Below, in pieces: positions 17,088 through 25,918 of a stretch of DNA of 64,000 nt. The stretch is taken from positions 30,696-94,695 of the forward strand of contig NZ_MIJB01000016.1 in NCBI RefSeq assembly GCF_002174305.1, written 5' to 3'. Position numbers and translations under genes: made by a program. The notes under the pieces are model-generated. The model did no database searches, was not told the origin of the DNA, and saw only the letters and a program-made list of their open reading frames with translations. Position 1 is the stretch's first letter. Each line of letters begins with the position of its first letter. The DNA comes from Aeromicrobium sp. PE09-221. GTDB taxonomy: Bacteria; Actinomycetota; Actinomycetes; Propionibacteriales; Nocardioidaceae.

Positions 17088-17675
17088 TCAGCGGACGGCG
17101 GCGAGGGCGCGGGCGACCTGCGCGAGCCGGGTCGCCATGGTGCGTCCGGTCTGCGCCGACCACTCGTGGCCTTCGTCGGTCTCGTGGTACTCCGGACCGG
17201 GACCGGGCCCGCGATTCCAGTAGGTCCAGGCCTGGCCGGGGATGGTGAAGCCGATGTCCACGAGCGCGCCACTCACCTCGCTGATGACATGGTGCGCACC
17301 GTCCTCATTCCCGGTGACCACGACGCCCGCGACCTTGCCGTAGGCGATCGGCTCGCCGTCCGGTCCGGTCTCGGCGATCATCGCGTCGAGGCGCTCCAGT
17401 AGTTGCTGGGCGTAGGAGGACGGTCGGCCGACCCACGTGGGGGTGGCGACGACGAGGATCTGTGACTCCACGATGGCATCGTGCACGCGCGGCCACTCGT
17501 CCTCGCTCGACAGCCGCGTCTCCACGCCGTGGTCCAGACGCAGATCGGCCAGACGGAACTCGGTGATCTCGACGCCCTGTTCGCGCAGTGCAGAGGCCAC
17601 GATCCCGGCCAGCTGGGCGGTGTTCGAGGCTTCCGGCGAGGCCTTGAGCGTGCAGTTGACGAATACGGCTCTCAT
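17088..17675 (-). CDS. Flavodoxin-fold NAD(P)H-dependent oxidoreductase
   Basis: A 195-residue protein of the NADPH-dependent FMN reductase / WrbA-like fold. The N-terminus MRAVFVNCTLKASPEASNTA is the FMN phosphate loop, and VATPTWVGRPSSYAQQLLERLD is the second conserved segment, followed by VAGVVVTGNEDGAHH. It would reduce FMN or quinone-like substrates in the cytosol; the substrate is unknown. The ATG at 17675 directly begins the flavin motif; a longer frame upstream is not protein-like. It is convergent with nrdJ across the hairpin. Confidence 0.85.
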   Translation of the reverse strand: MRAVFVNCTLKASPEASNTAQLAGIVASALREQGVEITEFRLADLRLDHGVETRLSSEDEWPRVHDAIVESQILVVATPTWVGRPSSYAQQLLERLDAMIAETGPDGEPIAYGKVAGVVVTGNEDGAHHVISEVSGALVDIGFTIPGQAWTYWNRGPGPGPEYHETDEGHEWSAQTGRTMATRLAQVARALAAVR

Positions 17676-17931
17676 GGAGTCGGCGTACCCCGTGCGGGCG
17701 ACGTTCACACCCGCGTCCGGCTCAGCCGGTCCGGGTACGGCGATGCGGACCGGCAAGGGTAGTGCGCCGCCGAGCTGCAACGGCTGTCGCTGCTGGTCGA
17801 GGACGTGCCGCTGGTGGTCGACGCGCGACAGCACGAGGACCACTCGCGGTGCGCGTTCGGTCCTGCGCTGTGCCCTTTCGCGGCCGATGCACTCGGTGAC
17901 TGCTCCGAGCTGCGAGTGCCGGCCCCTACGA

Positions 17932-18417
17932 TCAGTGAGGAGGGCTTTGACGCCAGCTCAACGCGCGGTGAGCCGCCCGGGCGTGCGCCTCGGTCAGGCG
18001 GTCGTGCTGGCGTTCACCAAGCTCCAGAAGCTCCTCGAGACGTGCGGTGTCGAGCCTCTCGTCACCCGCGGCGATCAGCGCCTGCCAGCCGGCGATCTTC
18101 CCGGCGACGGCATCGCGCATCGCCTCCAGGTCGACGAGATCCGTCAGTGGCGTGCGGCGCACGAGACTCCCGTTCGGCTTCAGCCTCCCGAGCCGCTCGC
18201 CCACCTGGGCGAGGGTCATCCCGATCGTCGGGATGGTCGTGTCAGTGCGCCGGGCGAATTCGCGTAGCTCGCGCTGCTCGGCCTTCAGCTCCTCCCGTAG
18301 CTCGGCCATCATCGCTCGGGTTGCGGGATCGAGCTGCTGGCGGCCTCGGGCGGCCAGCTCGATCCCGGCGGCGGCGCCGACCAGATGGATACGAAGATAG
18401 TGACTCAGTGGATTCAC
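17932..18417 (-). CDS. Uncharacterised actinobacterial helical protein
   Basis: A 161-residue protein, nearly all predicted helix, starting VNPLSHYLRIHLVGAAAGIE from a GTG preceded by GAGGAAACACCC. It resembles a widespread actinobacterial hypothetical family in which a helical bundle contains the phrase GERLGRLKPNGSLVRRTPLTDLVDLEAMRDAV. Charged residues are abundant (AELREELKAEQRELREFARR) and no catalytic motif is visible. No function can be given. It is divergent from the zinc alcohol dehydrogenase gene with 144 bases between. The gap 17676-17931 downstream contains nothing I recognise. Confidence 0.7.
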   Translation of the reverse strand: MNPLSHYLRIHLVGAAAGIELAARGRQQLDPATRAMMAELREELKAEQRELREFARRTDTTIPTIGMTLAQVGERLGRLKPNGSLVRRTPLTDLVDLEAMRDAVAGKIAGWQALIAAGDERLDTARLEELLELGERQHDRLTEAHARAAHRALSWRQSPPH

Positions 18418-18561
18418 GGGTGTTTCCTCTCGACTCCTGTGGTGTACCCCATGAGATGTCTGGTGAATGGGTCGCTGCCGAACTGGGTACGTACCCCCCA
18501 ATCTACGAGAGGAGTCGACGATGCACATGATCGACAGCACGAGCCCCGAGGGTGGCCGCCG

Positions 18562-19749
18562 ATGAGGGCCGTCACCTGGCAGGGACGCCGCGATGTCCGC
18601 GTGGACGAGGTCCCCGATCCGACCCTGCGTGGGGCGGGGGAGATCATCGTGAAGGTCACGACCACCGGCCTGTGCGGTTCGGACCTGCACCTGTACGAGG
18701 TCCTCGGTCCCTTCATGACACCGGGCGATGTCCTCGGGCACGAGACGATGGGCGTCGTTGTGGAGAAGAGCCCCGATGTGACCGGTGTCGATCTCGGCGA
18801 CCGGGTAGTGGCGCCCTTCCAGATCGCCTGCGGGCACTGCTTCATGTGCGAGCGGGGCCTGCAGACGCAGTGCGAGGTCACGCAGGTGCGTGAGGAGGGG
18901 ATGGGAGCAGCGCTGTTCGGCTACAGTCGGCTCTACGGCAGCGTTCCGGGCGGACAGGCCGAGTACCTACGGGTGCCCCACGCCGACTACGGCCCGATCG
19001 TGGTCTCCGGCGACCTCCCCGACGAGCGGTACGTGTACCTGTCCGATGTGATGCCCACAGCGTGGCAGGCGGTGCGGTACGCCGGGGTCGGCGCCGATCA
19101 GACACTGGCCATCGTGGGCCTGGGTCCGATCGGCGACATGGCGGCCCGGTTGGCGACCCGGGAGGGTATCCGGGTGATCGGCTTCGACCGTGTGCCCGAG
19201 CGACTGGCCCGGTTGCGGGACCGGGGAATCGAGGTGGCCGATATCGACCGCGTCGACCCGGTCGATGTCGTCCAGGCTGCAACAGACGGTCGCGGTGCCG
19301 ACGGCGTCATCGATGCCGTGGGCATGGAGGCGCACGGATCGGGTATCGCGGAGACGGCGCAGAAGCTCGTCGGACACTTGCCGGCGCCGCTGGCGAGGGC
19401 CGCGATGACGCGGGTCAGCGTGGACCGGATGGGTGCGCTCAACCTGTCGCTGTCACTGGTCCGGCGCGGGGGCACCGTCTCCCTCTCGGGCGTGTACGCG
19501 GGCACGATGGATCCGATGTCGCTGCAGAGCATGTTCGATCGGCAGTTGACGGTGCGGATGGGCCAGGCGAATGTCCGGCGCTGGGTGGACGATCTCCTGC
19601 CGCTGACCGAGGACTCCGCCGATCCGCTCGGACTGGCATCCTTCGCGACCCATCATCTCGACCTCGCCCAGGCACCGCACGCCTATGACATCTTCCAGCG
19701 CAAGGCGGAGGGTGCCGTCAAGGTGCTGTTCCACCCCTTCGGCCAGTAG
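18562..19749 (+). CDS. Zinc-dependent alcohol dehydrogenase (MDR family)
   Basis: A 395-residue medium-chain dehydrogenase of the glutathione-independent formaldehyde dehydrogenase-like branch. The catalytic zinc motifs are GLCGSDLHLYE and GHETMG; the structural zinc site has four cysteines in CGHCFMCERGLQTQC; the NAD-binding motif is GLGPIGDMAA near residue 190. The insertion after the structural zinc and the late NAD site fit proteins annotated as threonine or formaldehyde dehydrogenase-like. The true substrate is unknown. ATG at 18562 begins the conserved MRAVTWQGRRDVRVDEVPDP. Confidence 0.88.
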   Translation: MRAVTWQGRRDVRVDEVPDPTLRGAGEIIVKVTTTGLCGSDLHLYEVLGPFMTPGDVLGHETMGVVVEKSPDVTGVDLGDRVVAPFQIACGHCFMCERGLQTQCEVTQVREEGMGAALFGYSRLYGSVPGGQAEYLRVPHADYGPIVVSGDLPDERYVYLSDVMPTAWQAVRYAGVGADQTLAIVGLGPIGDMAARLATREGIRVIGFDRVPERLARLRDRGIEVADIDRVDPVDVVQAATDGRGADGVIDAVGMEAHGSGIAETAQKLVGHLPAPLARAAMTRVSVDRMGALNLSLSLVRRGGTVSLSGVYAGTMDPMSLQSMFDRQLTVRMGQANVRRWVDDLLPLTEDSADPLGLASFATHHLDLAQAPHAYDIFQRKAEGAVKVLFHPFGQ

Positions 19750-19760
19750 GGACCCACGAC

Positions 19761-19780
19761 GGCCGGTCGGTGATCCGGCC
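19761..19780. terminator. Short hairpin between convergent genes
   Basis: GGCCGG (19761-19766) pairs with CCGGCC (19775-19780) over an 8-base loop, between the dehydrogenase stop and the end of the leftward epimerase gene. Confidence 0.45.
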
Positions 19781-19809
19781 GGCCGCCGGGCCTCCGCCGC
19801 TTCGAGCTG

Positions 19810-20820
19810 TCAGCTGCCACCGTCGGGATGAAGCGGTGGCATTCCCGAGCCGCGCCCGGCGCGCGCTCCTTCGAGCATCTCGGTGATGGCCTGGGCCGCG
19901 CTGTGGCGAGGCCGCCAGTCCAGTTCGCGGCGCGCTCGCTCGCTGGACATCAGCGGAAGCGACATCAGGGCGTCGAAGAGGTCGCCCGGTGCGCGCACCA
20001 GACGGGCGCGCCAGGCGGCATCGAGCAGGGCTCGGACCGGGCGGGACGGGACCTCGACGGTGCGGGCACTGAGGATGCGGCCCAGGGCGTGCCGGTCCAC
20101 GACATCGTCCGCGGCGATGTTGAAGGCACCCCGGACGGGTCTTTCGACCGCTTCGGCGTAGGCCTTGTCCAGGTCACCGGCGTGCACGGCCTGCAGGCGG
20201 AGGCCGCGAGGGACCGGCAGCGCCGGGATCCAGCGCGGGTCCAGGAGCCGAGGGCGCACCAGCGGCCCGGCGAAGATGCGCCGCTGCTCGCTCCCGGCGG
20301 ATCGCTGGAAGACGAAGGCGGGGCGCAGGCGCACCACGGCTGTGTCGGGTCGTGCCTCCTCGAAGGCGTCGAGGACGCGCTCGGTGTAGGCCTTCTCGCG
20401 GGAGTAGGCGGCGCTCGAGGCGCCATCGGTCCGCCAGCGCTCGTCGACCCGCTCATCGCCACGACAGGGCGAGTACGCGGCGACGGAGGAGGCGACGACG
20501 ACACGTTCGACACCGGCCAGCGCGACGGCGTCCAGCACTCGGCGGGTGCCGACCGCATTCGCGCGCCAGGTGATCTCCGGCCGGTGGGTGGGCTGGAACA
20601 TCCATGCCAGGTGGACGACGGCGTCGGCACCATCGAGGAGGGGGGCGAGGTCGTCCTGCGAGACGTCCGCGTCTCGCCAGGTGACGGAGCCTCCCGCGGG
20701 GACGTCCGGGCGACGACGCGCGATGCCGACGACATCGTGCCCGCGAGCGGCCAGTTCGCGGACGACCGCCGATCCGACATTCCCGGTGGCGCCGATGACG
20801 GCCGTCCTCATCGCGGCCAC
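19810..20820 (-). CDS. NAD-dependent epimerase/dehydratase family protein
   Basis: A 336-residue extended short-chain dehydrogenase. AVIGATGNVGSAVVRELAARGHDV is the Rossmann motif, VVVASSVAAYSP holds the serine and the later YSREKAY gives the YxxxK pair. The product could equally be an NAD-binding isomerase or a reductase; no substrate can be named. MAAMRT offers two ATG starts, of which the second (20811) lies closer to the Rossmann fold. It reads in the same direction as the CDGSH gene but is 110 bases away. Confidence 0.82.
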   Translation of the reverse strand: MAAMRTAVIGATGNVGSAVVRELAARGHDVVGIARRRPDVPAGGSVTWRDADVSQDDLAPLLDGADAVVHLAWMFQPTHRPEITWRANAVGTRRVLDAVALAGVERVVVASSVAAYSPCRGDERVDERWRTDGASSAAYSREKAYTERVLDAFEEARPDTAVVRLRPAFVFQRSAGSEQRRIFAGPLVRPRLLDPRWIPALPVPRGLRLQAVHAGDLDKAYAEAVERPVRGAFNIAADDVVDRHALGRILSARTVEVPSRPVRALLDAAWRARLVRAPGDLFDALMSLPLMSSERARRELDWRPRHSAAQAITEMLEGARAGRGSGMPPLHPDGGS

Positions 20821-20930
20821 CGTTCGAGCACGGCGTCGAGGCGACAGGCGGTGAAGGTGGGCTGCAACAGACTCATGTCATGGTGGTGCCCCGTGCGGGC
20901 CCGGTGAATCGGCGAGGACCGATCGACTCC

Positions 20931-21149
20931 TCAACGAAGACGCGACGGCCCGCGGGCCAGCACCTTGTGGGTGCCGTCGCACCATGGCGGCCGTGCCGTC
21001 CCGCCACAACGGCAGACGGCGCTGAACGGCCGTTCGGTCTCCACCTCGTCGCCCTCTTCGGTGCGGATCACATGGTGTCCCCGCATGATCATCGGTCCGT
21101 TCGGACACAGCAGGATGTCCGGATCACTCCCGTCAGGCCGCTGGATCAT
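20931..21149 (-). CDS. CDGSH-type iron-sulfur protein
   Basis: A 72-residue redox protein carrying a 2Fe-2S cluster bound by three cysteines and one histidine: Cys46, Cys48, Cys57 and His61 in CRCGGTARPPWCDGTH. The N-terminal half (PNGPMIMRGHHVIRTEEG) is the usual bacterial CDGSH beta-strand part. Its ATG lies inside the last codons of the haem-oxygenase-like gene (17-base overlap), so the two are translationally coupled; in actinobacteria this pair commonly stays together. It could donate electrons to that protein. Confidence 0.92.
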   Translation of the reverse strand: MIQRPDGSDPDILLCPNGPMIMRGHHVIRTEEGDEVETERPFSAVCRCGGTARPPWCDGTHKVLARGPSRLR

Positions 21150-22086
21150 CGCGTTCCTCCTGCCCGCCGATCACGTGGCGCGCGTACCGTCCCTCCAGGT
21201 CAAGACAGGTCGCTGCGCCGAAGATCACCTGATCGCGCTGGCCGGGCTCCTCGTCGACGAGGACATCGGCGATGAGTCGGAGGGCGAGTTGCTCGTGGAC
21301 GGCGTCGGCCTCGACGTGTTCGTCGTAGTAGGCCGCTGCCGGCTCGGGAAAGCCCAGGCGTCGCAGGCCCCGGGCCATCGCCTGCGACGGCAGCGAACTG
21401 GTGGCCTCGAAGGCGGCGAGATGTCCGATGGCGGCTGCCCGCAACCGCCGGTGGAGGCCGAAGAGGGACATCGCGTTGTTGAGTTCCAGGATCTGCCAGG
21501 GCGCCTCATCCACATACGCGCCGTACTCGCTGCGCAGGCCCACGGCCTCCAGCGCGCGGGCGAAGAGCTCATGGTGCAGGCGCCGGGGATCGCCATCGCC
21601 GTACTCGTCGTACTGCAGAGCCGCCAACGGCGCCTTGGGCCCGGCCTCCAGCCTGGGGATCACCCACGCCACGGGATCGGACTCCTTCAGGTGATAGATC
21701 GAGCGATGGCGCAGCAGCGTTCGTACGTGCTCGACGGAGGCTCGTCGCTGCACGAAGCGCGCGAGCGACGGCGCGTCGTCCTGCTCGATCAGCCGTTCGA
21801 TCGATGCCGAGACCGGATCATCGCTCGCCGGCCATGAAACACGAGCGCGCAGCCGGGCCTCGAAGTCGCGCTCCACGCGTGCGCGGGCCGCCAACAGTAC
21901 CGGATCCCACTCGGCATCCTCGCGCGCATCGTCGAAACCGCGGTAGTGCAGTTCGTAGAGCATCCACAGCGCGAGCTGTTCGTCATCGAGGTGCTCGGCA
22001 TCGGGCGCGCTCGTACCGGGACCGCCGTTGCGGAGCGCACCGACGACCCACCGGCTCAGCGCCCCGCGTGGCGTGGGCAGGAGCAT
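21133..22086 (-). CDS. Haem-oxygenase-like, iron-containing redox enzyme
   Basis: A 317-residue protein of the haem-oxygenase-like diiron family (iron-containing redox enzyme family in current naming). Candidate metal ligands are in ELHYRGFDD, LQYDEYGDGD and EHVEADAVHEQ. Related family members include UndA, which turns medium-chain fatty acids into terminal alkenes, but substrates vary widely. It is divergent from a CYP152 gene across 152 bases and coupled to the CDGSH gene, suggesting one oxidative pathway; that is inference. The start ATG at 22086 is the first in the conserved region. Confidence 0.82.
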   Translation of the reverse strand: MLLPTPRGALSRWVVGALRNGGPGTSAPDAEHLDDEQLALWMLYELHYRGFDDAREDAEWDPVLLAARARVERDFEARLRARVSWPASDDPVSASIERLIEQDDAPSLARFVQRRASVEHVRTLLRHRSIYHLKESDPVAWVIPRLEAGPKAPLAALQYDEYGDGDPRRLHHELFARALEAVGLRSEYGAYVDEAPWQILELNNAMSLFGLHRRLRAAAIGHLAAFEATSSLPSQAMARGLRRLGFPEPAAAYYDEHVEADAVHEQLALRLIADVLVDEEPGQRDQVIFGAATCLDLEGRYARHVIGGQEERDDPAA

Positions 22087-22238
22087 GGCATGCCGTCGTC
22101 GGGGAACAGGGGGAGGCCCCGGCCGCCGGACCGGGACTGCTGGAAGACGGTCGTACGTCGCATACGGAGCGTGTACCCCGATCGCCCGAGGATGAAACAG
22201 GGGTGTTCAATCGGCTTCCACCGGGGCACCTGAGGGAC

Positions 22239-23501
22239 ATGAGCGACCGCATCTCGACCTTGACCGCCCTGCCGGGAGCCCTCGCGCATGTCGCGGGACT
22301 GCGCCGTGACGGCTACCTCTTCTGGGAGAACCTGCGTCGGCGCCGGGACACATCGGTGATCTCCACACGACTGCTGCACGAGGAGATCACGGTCGTCCGT
22401 GGTGCCGATGCGGCCGAGTTCTTCTACGAGACCGATGCGACCCGACGCTCCTCCGCCCTGCCGACCGGGCTGGTGGGTCCCCTGTTCGGCGAGGGTCCCG
22501 TGCACATGCTGGACGGCTCCGCTCATGCCCACCGCAAACAGATGTTCAACGACATCCTCGGCGCGGCAGCCGTCGCCGAGGTAGCGGACGGGGCCGCCCG
22601 CCGATGGAGCGAGGAGGCCGCGCGCTGGCGAGGCGAGGTCGACCTGGTCGCGCGGACAGCACCCCTGTTGCTGGAGGCCGCTTGCTCGTGGGTAGGGGTC
22701 CAGCTGCCCTACGACGACCGTGAACGGCGGGCTCGCGACATGCTCGACATGGTCGACGGCTTCGGCGCCTTCACCGTCCGCCAGGCCAGGGCGCGCCGCG
22801 CGCGGCGCCGGACCGATGCCTGGATCACCGCTCTCGTCGAGGAGGCACGTCGTTCGCACCCCGGGGGGCAGACTCCGCTCGAGGTGATCGCCCGCCACAC
22901 GGACGAGGACGGCGTGCTCCTGCCCGCCCATACCGCCGCTGTGGAGGTCATCAATCTGCTGCGGCCGATCGTGGCCGTCAGCTGGCTCGTCGACGGTCTG
23001 GTTCGCGCTGTCGACACGGTCCCCGCGCTGCGAGCCGAGATCCTCTCCGGCGAGGTCACGGCCTTCGAGATGGCCCAGGAGGTGCGGCGCACCTATCCCT
23101 TCGTTCCGTTCCTCGCGACGCGCGTGGTCGAGGATCTGCGCTGGGACGATGTCACGATCCCCGCGGGGACCCTTCTCGTGCTGGATGTGTGGGGCACGAA
23201 CCATGACCCGCGGACCTGGCGCGATCCCGAGGTATTCGACCCGACCCGCTTCAGGATCACGCCGGTCACGCCCTACAACCTGGTTCCTCAAGGGGGAGGA
23301 AGTCGGTATGAGGGGCACCGGTGTCCAGGCGAGGATGTGACGCTCGCGATCCTCGCCGCCCTGGCCGGACCCGTGGCGGCGCTGCCGGCGACGGTGCTCG
23401 GCCCGCCGCTCGGCGTGCGGCGCATGCCGCCACAGCCGGCGTGCCGCGTCCAGGTCACCGCGGGGACCGCGCCGGCCCGTGACGTCACGCCCGATCGCTG
23501 A
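22239..23501 (+). CDS. Cytochrome P450 fatty-acid peroxygenase, CYP152 family
   Basis: CYP152 enzymes use hydrogen peroxide to hydroxylate or decarboxylate fatty acids and need no reductase. The 420-residue protein has the hallmark Arg242-Pro243 in INLLRPIVAV (binding the substrate carboxylate in place of the usual acid-alcohol pair), and the haem loop QGGGSRYEGHRCPGE with Cys362. In GEGPVHMLDG the residue His89 stands where P450 BS-beta has Gln85 and OleT has His85, as I recall those sequences. This favours OleT-like decarboxylation, but only assay can tell. ATG at 22239; the upstream extension overlaps the divergent gene. Confidence 0.92.
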   Translation: MSDRISTLTALPGALAHVAGLRRDGYLFWENLRRRRDTSVISTRLLHEEITVVRGADAAEFFYETDATRRSSALPTGLVGPLFGEGPVHMLDGSAHAHRKQMFNDILGAAAVAEVADGAARRWSEEAARWRGEVDLVARTAPLLLEAACSWVGVQLPYDDRERRARDMLDMVDGFGAFTVRQARARRARRRTDAWITALVEEARRSHPGGQTPLEVIARHTDEDGVLLPAHTAAVEVINLLRPIVAVSWLVDGLVRAVDTVPALRAEILSGEVTAFEMAQEVRRTYPFVPFLATRVVEDLRWDDVTIPAGTLLVLDVWGTNHDPRTWRDPEVFDPTRFRITPVTPYNLVPQGGGSRYEGHRCPGEDVTLAILAALAGPVAALPATVLGPPLGVRRMPPQPACRVQVTAGTAPARDVTPDR

Positions 23502-23718
23502 GATCGGCGTCGGCCGAGCGCCGCGCGCAGCTGGCACAGCAGTAGACCACGCCGGCCGCCTCCACCCCGTGACCCAACACCCGGCAGCCGCAGTGTCCGC
23601 ACACCGGTGCCATCGCCGAGACGGCGCACTCGAAGCTGTCGAAGGTGCCCGTCTCCTCGCCGCGCCTGACGGTGAAGGTCTTGTCGTACTCGTTGCCGCA
23701 GGTGTCGCAGATGCCCAT
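23485..23718 (-). CDS. Prokaryotic metallothionein-like zinc/cysteine protein
   Basis: A 77-residue protein with nine cysteines (residues 4, 7, 31, 40, 43, 45, 60, 61 and 64). CDTCGNEYD opens a zinc ribbon and CGHCGCRVLGHG...VYCCASCA resembles the bacterial metallothionein SmtA-type C-terminal fold. It likely binds zinc or copper. GGGAGG lies before the ATG. The gene ends inside the last codons of the P450 gene on the other strand (17-base overlap), so the two read toward each other. Confidence 0.8.
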   Translation of the reverse strand: MGICDTCGNEYDKTFTVRRGEETGTFDSFECAVSAMAPVCGHCGCRVLGHGVEAAGVVYCCASCARRSADADLSDRA

Positions 23719-23795
23719 GGGGACCTCCCGTGTCGATATCGCGTCGTCGGGGACGTACCCGCTCGGCCGCTCTGCCACACCACCGAAGACCGTCA

Positions 23796-24033
23796 TCAAC
23801 CCTCAGCGCCATGTGCGGCGGGATAGAGATCCTGCGAGACGCCGAGGGAGATCTCACGCAATTGACGGATCGAGGGGAGGGTCTCACCGACGCGCGTGCC
23901 GAAGGCCAGATAGCTCTCGGCCCGGTCATCGCTCAGGGCGACGAATCTGACGCCGAGATAGGGGATCTGCGAGAACTGGTGGGAGACCATGGCCACCCCG
24001 GCACCGGGACGTCTGAAGATCGCCCTCGTGCCC
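23796..24033 (-). pseudogene. Fragment of a LysR-type regulator (C-terminal end)
   Basis: The frame FRRPGAGVAMVSHQFS...YLGVRFVALSDDRAES...PSIRQLREIS resembles the end of the effector-binding domain of LysR regulators. The N-terminal helix-turn-helix and most of the effector domain are absent, and the FAD oxidoreductase gene follows on the other strand. I treat it as a remnant; a small unrelated protein from the ATG at 23996 is the alternative. Confidence 0.4.
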
Positions 24034-24079
24034 TGACGACCGCTCGACCCCGGACACGGAGACCGCCTAGGGTGAGTGC

Positions 24080-25495
24080 ATGGCCAAGGCTGTCGTCGTC
24101 GGGAGCGGGCCCAATGGGCTCGCCGCCGCCGTTACCCTCGCGGCGGAGGGCCTAGACGTGACGGTCCTGGAAGCGTCCGATGTGCCTGGTGGCGGTACCA
24201 GGACGATCGAGGCCACGCTGCCCGGGCTCCTGCACGACGAGTGCTCGGGCTTCCATCCGCTGGCCCTCGACACGGTCTTCGCCCGCCGCTTCGACCTCAC
24301 CGCCCATGGGGTGGAGTGGGCTTGGCCCGAGGTGCAGTACGCCCATCCGCTCGACGCGGGGCGGGGCGGTGCGGTGCTGCGGTCGGTGGCCGAGACCGCC
24401 GACGGACTCGGACCTGATGGTGCGTCCTATGCGCGGATCTTCGGCCCGCTGACCCGGCATTTCGATGCCATCGCCGAGGAGTTCCTCCAGCCTATGACGC
24501 ACGTCCCGCGCCATCCGCTGGCTCTCGGGAGGTTCGGCCTGCAGGCGGTTGCCCCGGCCACCTGGGTGGCGCGATGCTTCCGCACCGAGGAGGCCCGGGC
24601 CCTGTGGGGTGGGGTCGCCGCCCATGCCTTCCGGCCGCTGGGATCGCCGATGTCATCGGCGATCGGCACGGCGCTCGGTGCCGCCGCGCATCGCTTCGGC
24701 TGGCCGGTTGCGGTCGGGGGGTCGGCCTCCATCGCCGCCGCGATGATCGAGCTGCTGCACATCTACGGCGGCAAGGTGGAGACCGGCGTGACAGTCACCG
24801 ACGCCGCCGAACTCGCCGACTACGACATCAGGATGCTCGACACCTCCCCAGGGGCCGCCGCCGACCTGTTGCGTGGAGTCCAGCGTCCTCGGGTGGCTCG
24901 GGCCTATCGCCGGTTCCGGCACGGACCGGGGGTCTTCCAGCTGGCCTTCGCGGTCGAGGGTGGCATCCCGTGGTCCTATGAGCCGGCGTCCCGGGCCGGC
25001 ACGGTGCATGTCGCCGGGTCGCTCGCCGAGACGGTGGAGGCCGAGCGGGCGATTGAGAGGGGTCGGATGCCCGAACGCCCTTTCGTCCTGTTGGGGCAGC
25101 AGTATCTTGCCGACCCCTCCCGCTCGCAGGGTCAGATCCACCCGATCGACTGTTACGCCCACGTGCCGAGGGGATACGAGGGGGACGTCTCCGAGTCGAT
25201 CATCACCCAGATCGAACGGTTCGCGCCGGGCTTCCGTGAGCGAATCGTGGGGCGGTCGGTCCGTTCCCCGCGGCAGATCGCGGCCGATAACCGGAACTTC
25301 GGCGGCGGGGACATCCTGACCGGTGCCAATACGCCGCGCCAGCTCGTGTTCCGTCCGCGGGCCACCCTGCATCCCTATGATGCTGGAGCGCCGGGCACTT
25401 ATCTGTGCTCGGCGGCCACCCCGCCCGGGGCCGGGGCGCATGGCATGGCGGGCTACTGGGCGGCGCGGCGCGCGATGACCGGCCTGCGGCACTGA
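24080..25495 (+). CDS. CrtI-like NAD(P)/FAD-dependent oxidoreductase
   Basis: A 471-residue flavoprotein of the phytoene-desaturase-like / PYROXD2-like family. The FAD motif is VVVGSGPNGLAAAVTLAAEG at residues 5-24, followed by the ALEASDVPGGG-type second glycine stretch; the C-terminal FAD contact is PPGAGAHGMAGYWAARRA. The substrate is not predictable: carotenoid, retinoid-like or other polyene. A paralogous gene lies at 30743-32305. No other carotenoid genes are present in the window. Confidence 0.85.
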   Translation: MAKAVVVGSGPNGLAAAVTLAAEGLDVTVLEASDVPGGGTRTIEATLPGLLHDECSGFHPLALDTVFARRFDLTAHGVEWAWPEVQYAHPLDAGRGGAVLRSVAETADGLGPDGASYARIFGPLTRHFDAIAEEFLQPMTHVPRHPLALGRFGLQAVAPATWVARCFRTEEARALWGGVAAHAFRPLGSPMSSAIGTALGAAAHRFGWPVAVGGSASIAAAMIELLHIYGGKVETGVTVTDAAELADYDIRMLDTSPGAAADLLRGVQRPRVARAYRRFRHGPGVFQLAFAVEGGIPWSYEPASRAGTVHVAGSLAETVEAERAIERGRMPERPFVLLGQQYLADPSRSQGQIHPIDCYAHVPRGYEGDVSESIITQIERFAPGFRERIVGRSVRSPRQIAADNRNFGGGDILTGANTPRQLVFRPRATLHPYDAGAPGTYLCSAATPPGAGAHGMAGYWAARRAMTGLRH

Positions 25496-25546
25496 CCCCC
25501 ATCTCCTCGGCTTTGCTCGGTGCGTCCGGAGGACGAGCATGGAGGG

Positions 25547-25887
25547 ATGTCGGATCGACCGCGCCGGGCACCCCGCGAGGTGCTCGTCTGGACCGCAACT
25601 GGAATGAGCTGCTGCAGGAGCTGCGGGTCGCGCAGACCGGCGTGCAGATCCTCACCGCGTTCCGGCTGACGGTGCCGTTCCCGGCGGTCCTCGTCGCTGC
25701 CGTCAGCCGGCTCTCGCTCCTCGGGCTGGGACCGCTCGGAGTCGCCAACGCGGGTGCGGCCTGGTTGGTCGTCGATGTCGTGCTCGGGACCGTCGAAGCC
25801 TTCATCGTCGCTGGTCTGATGGTGTCATTGGCCGCGATGCTGTGGTGGGCGATGCCGATGATGACGCGGCGGGCGCATCGCCGGTGA
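25547..25887 (+). pseudogene. DUF6328-type membrane protein, frameshifted and internally deleted
   Basis: The frame DRNWNELLQELRVAQTGVQILTAF is the conserved start of the DUF6328 membrane family, and VVDVVLGTVEAFIVAGLMVSLAAMLWW is its usual C-terminal helix pair. About 60 residues between them, including one or two helices, are missing. No good start exists in this frame: the ATG at 25547 begins a plausible N-terminus (MSDRPRR) in another frame, so a one-base shift is likely before residue 15. Probably inactive. Confidence 0.55.
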
Positions 25888-25918
25888 CCGGTCTCGGCTT
25901 GCGGGCCGCGTCGGGCGG

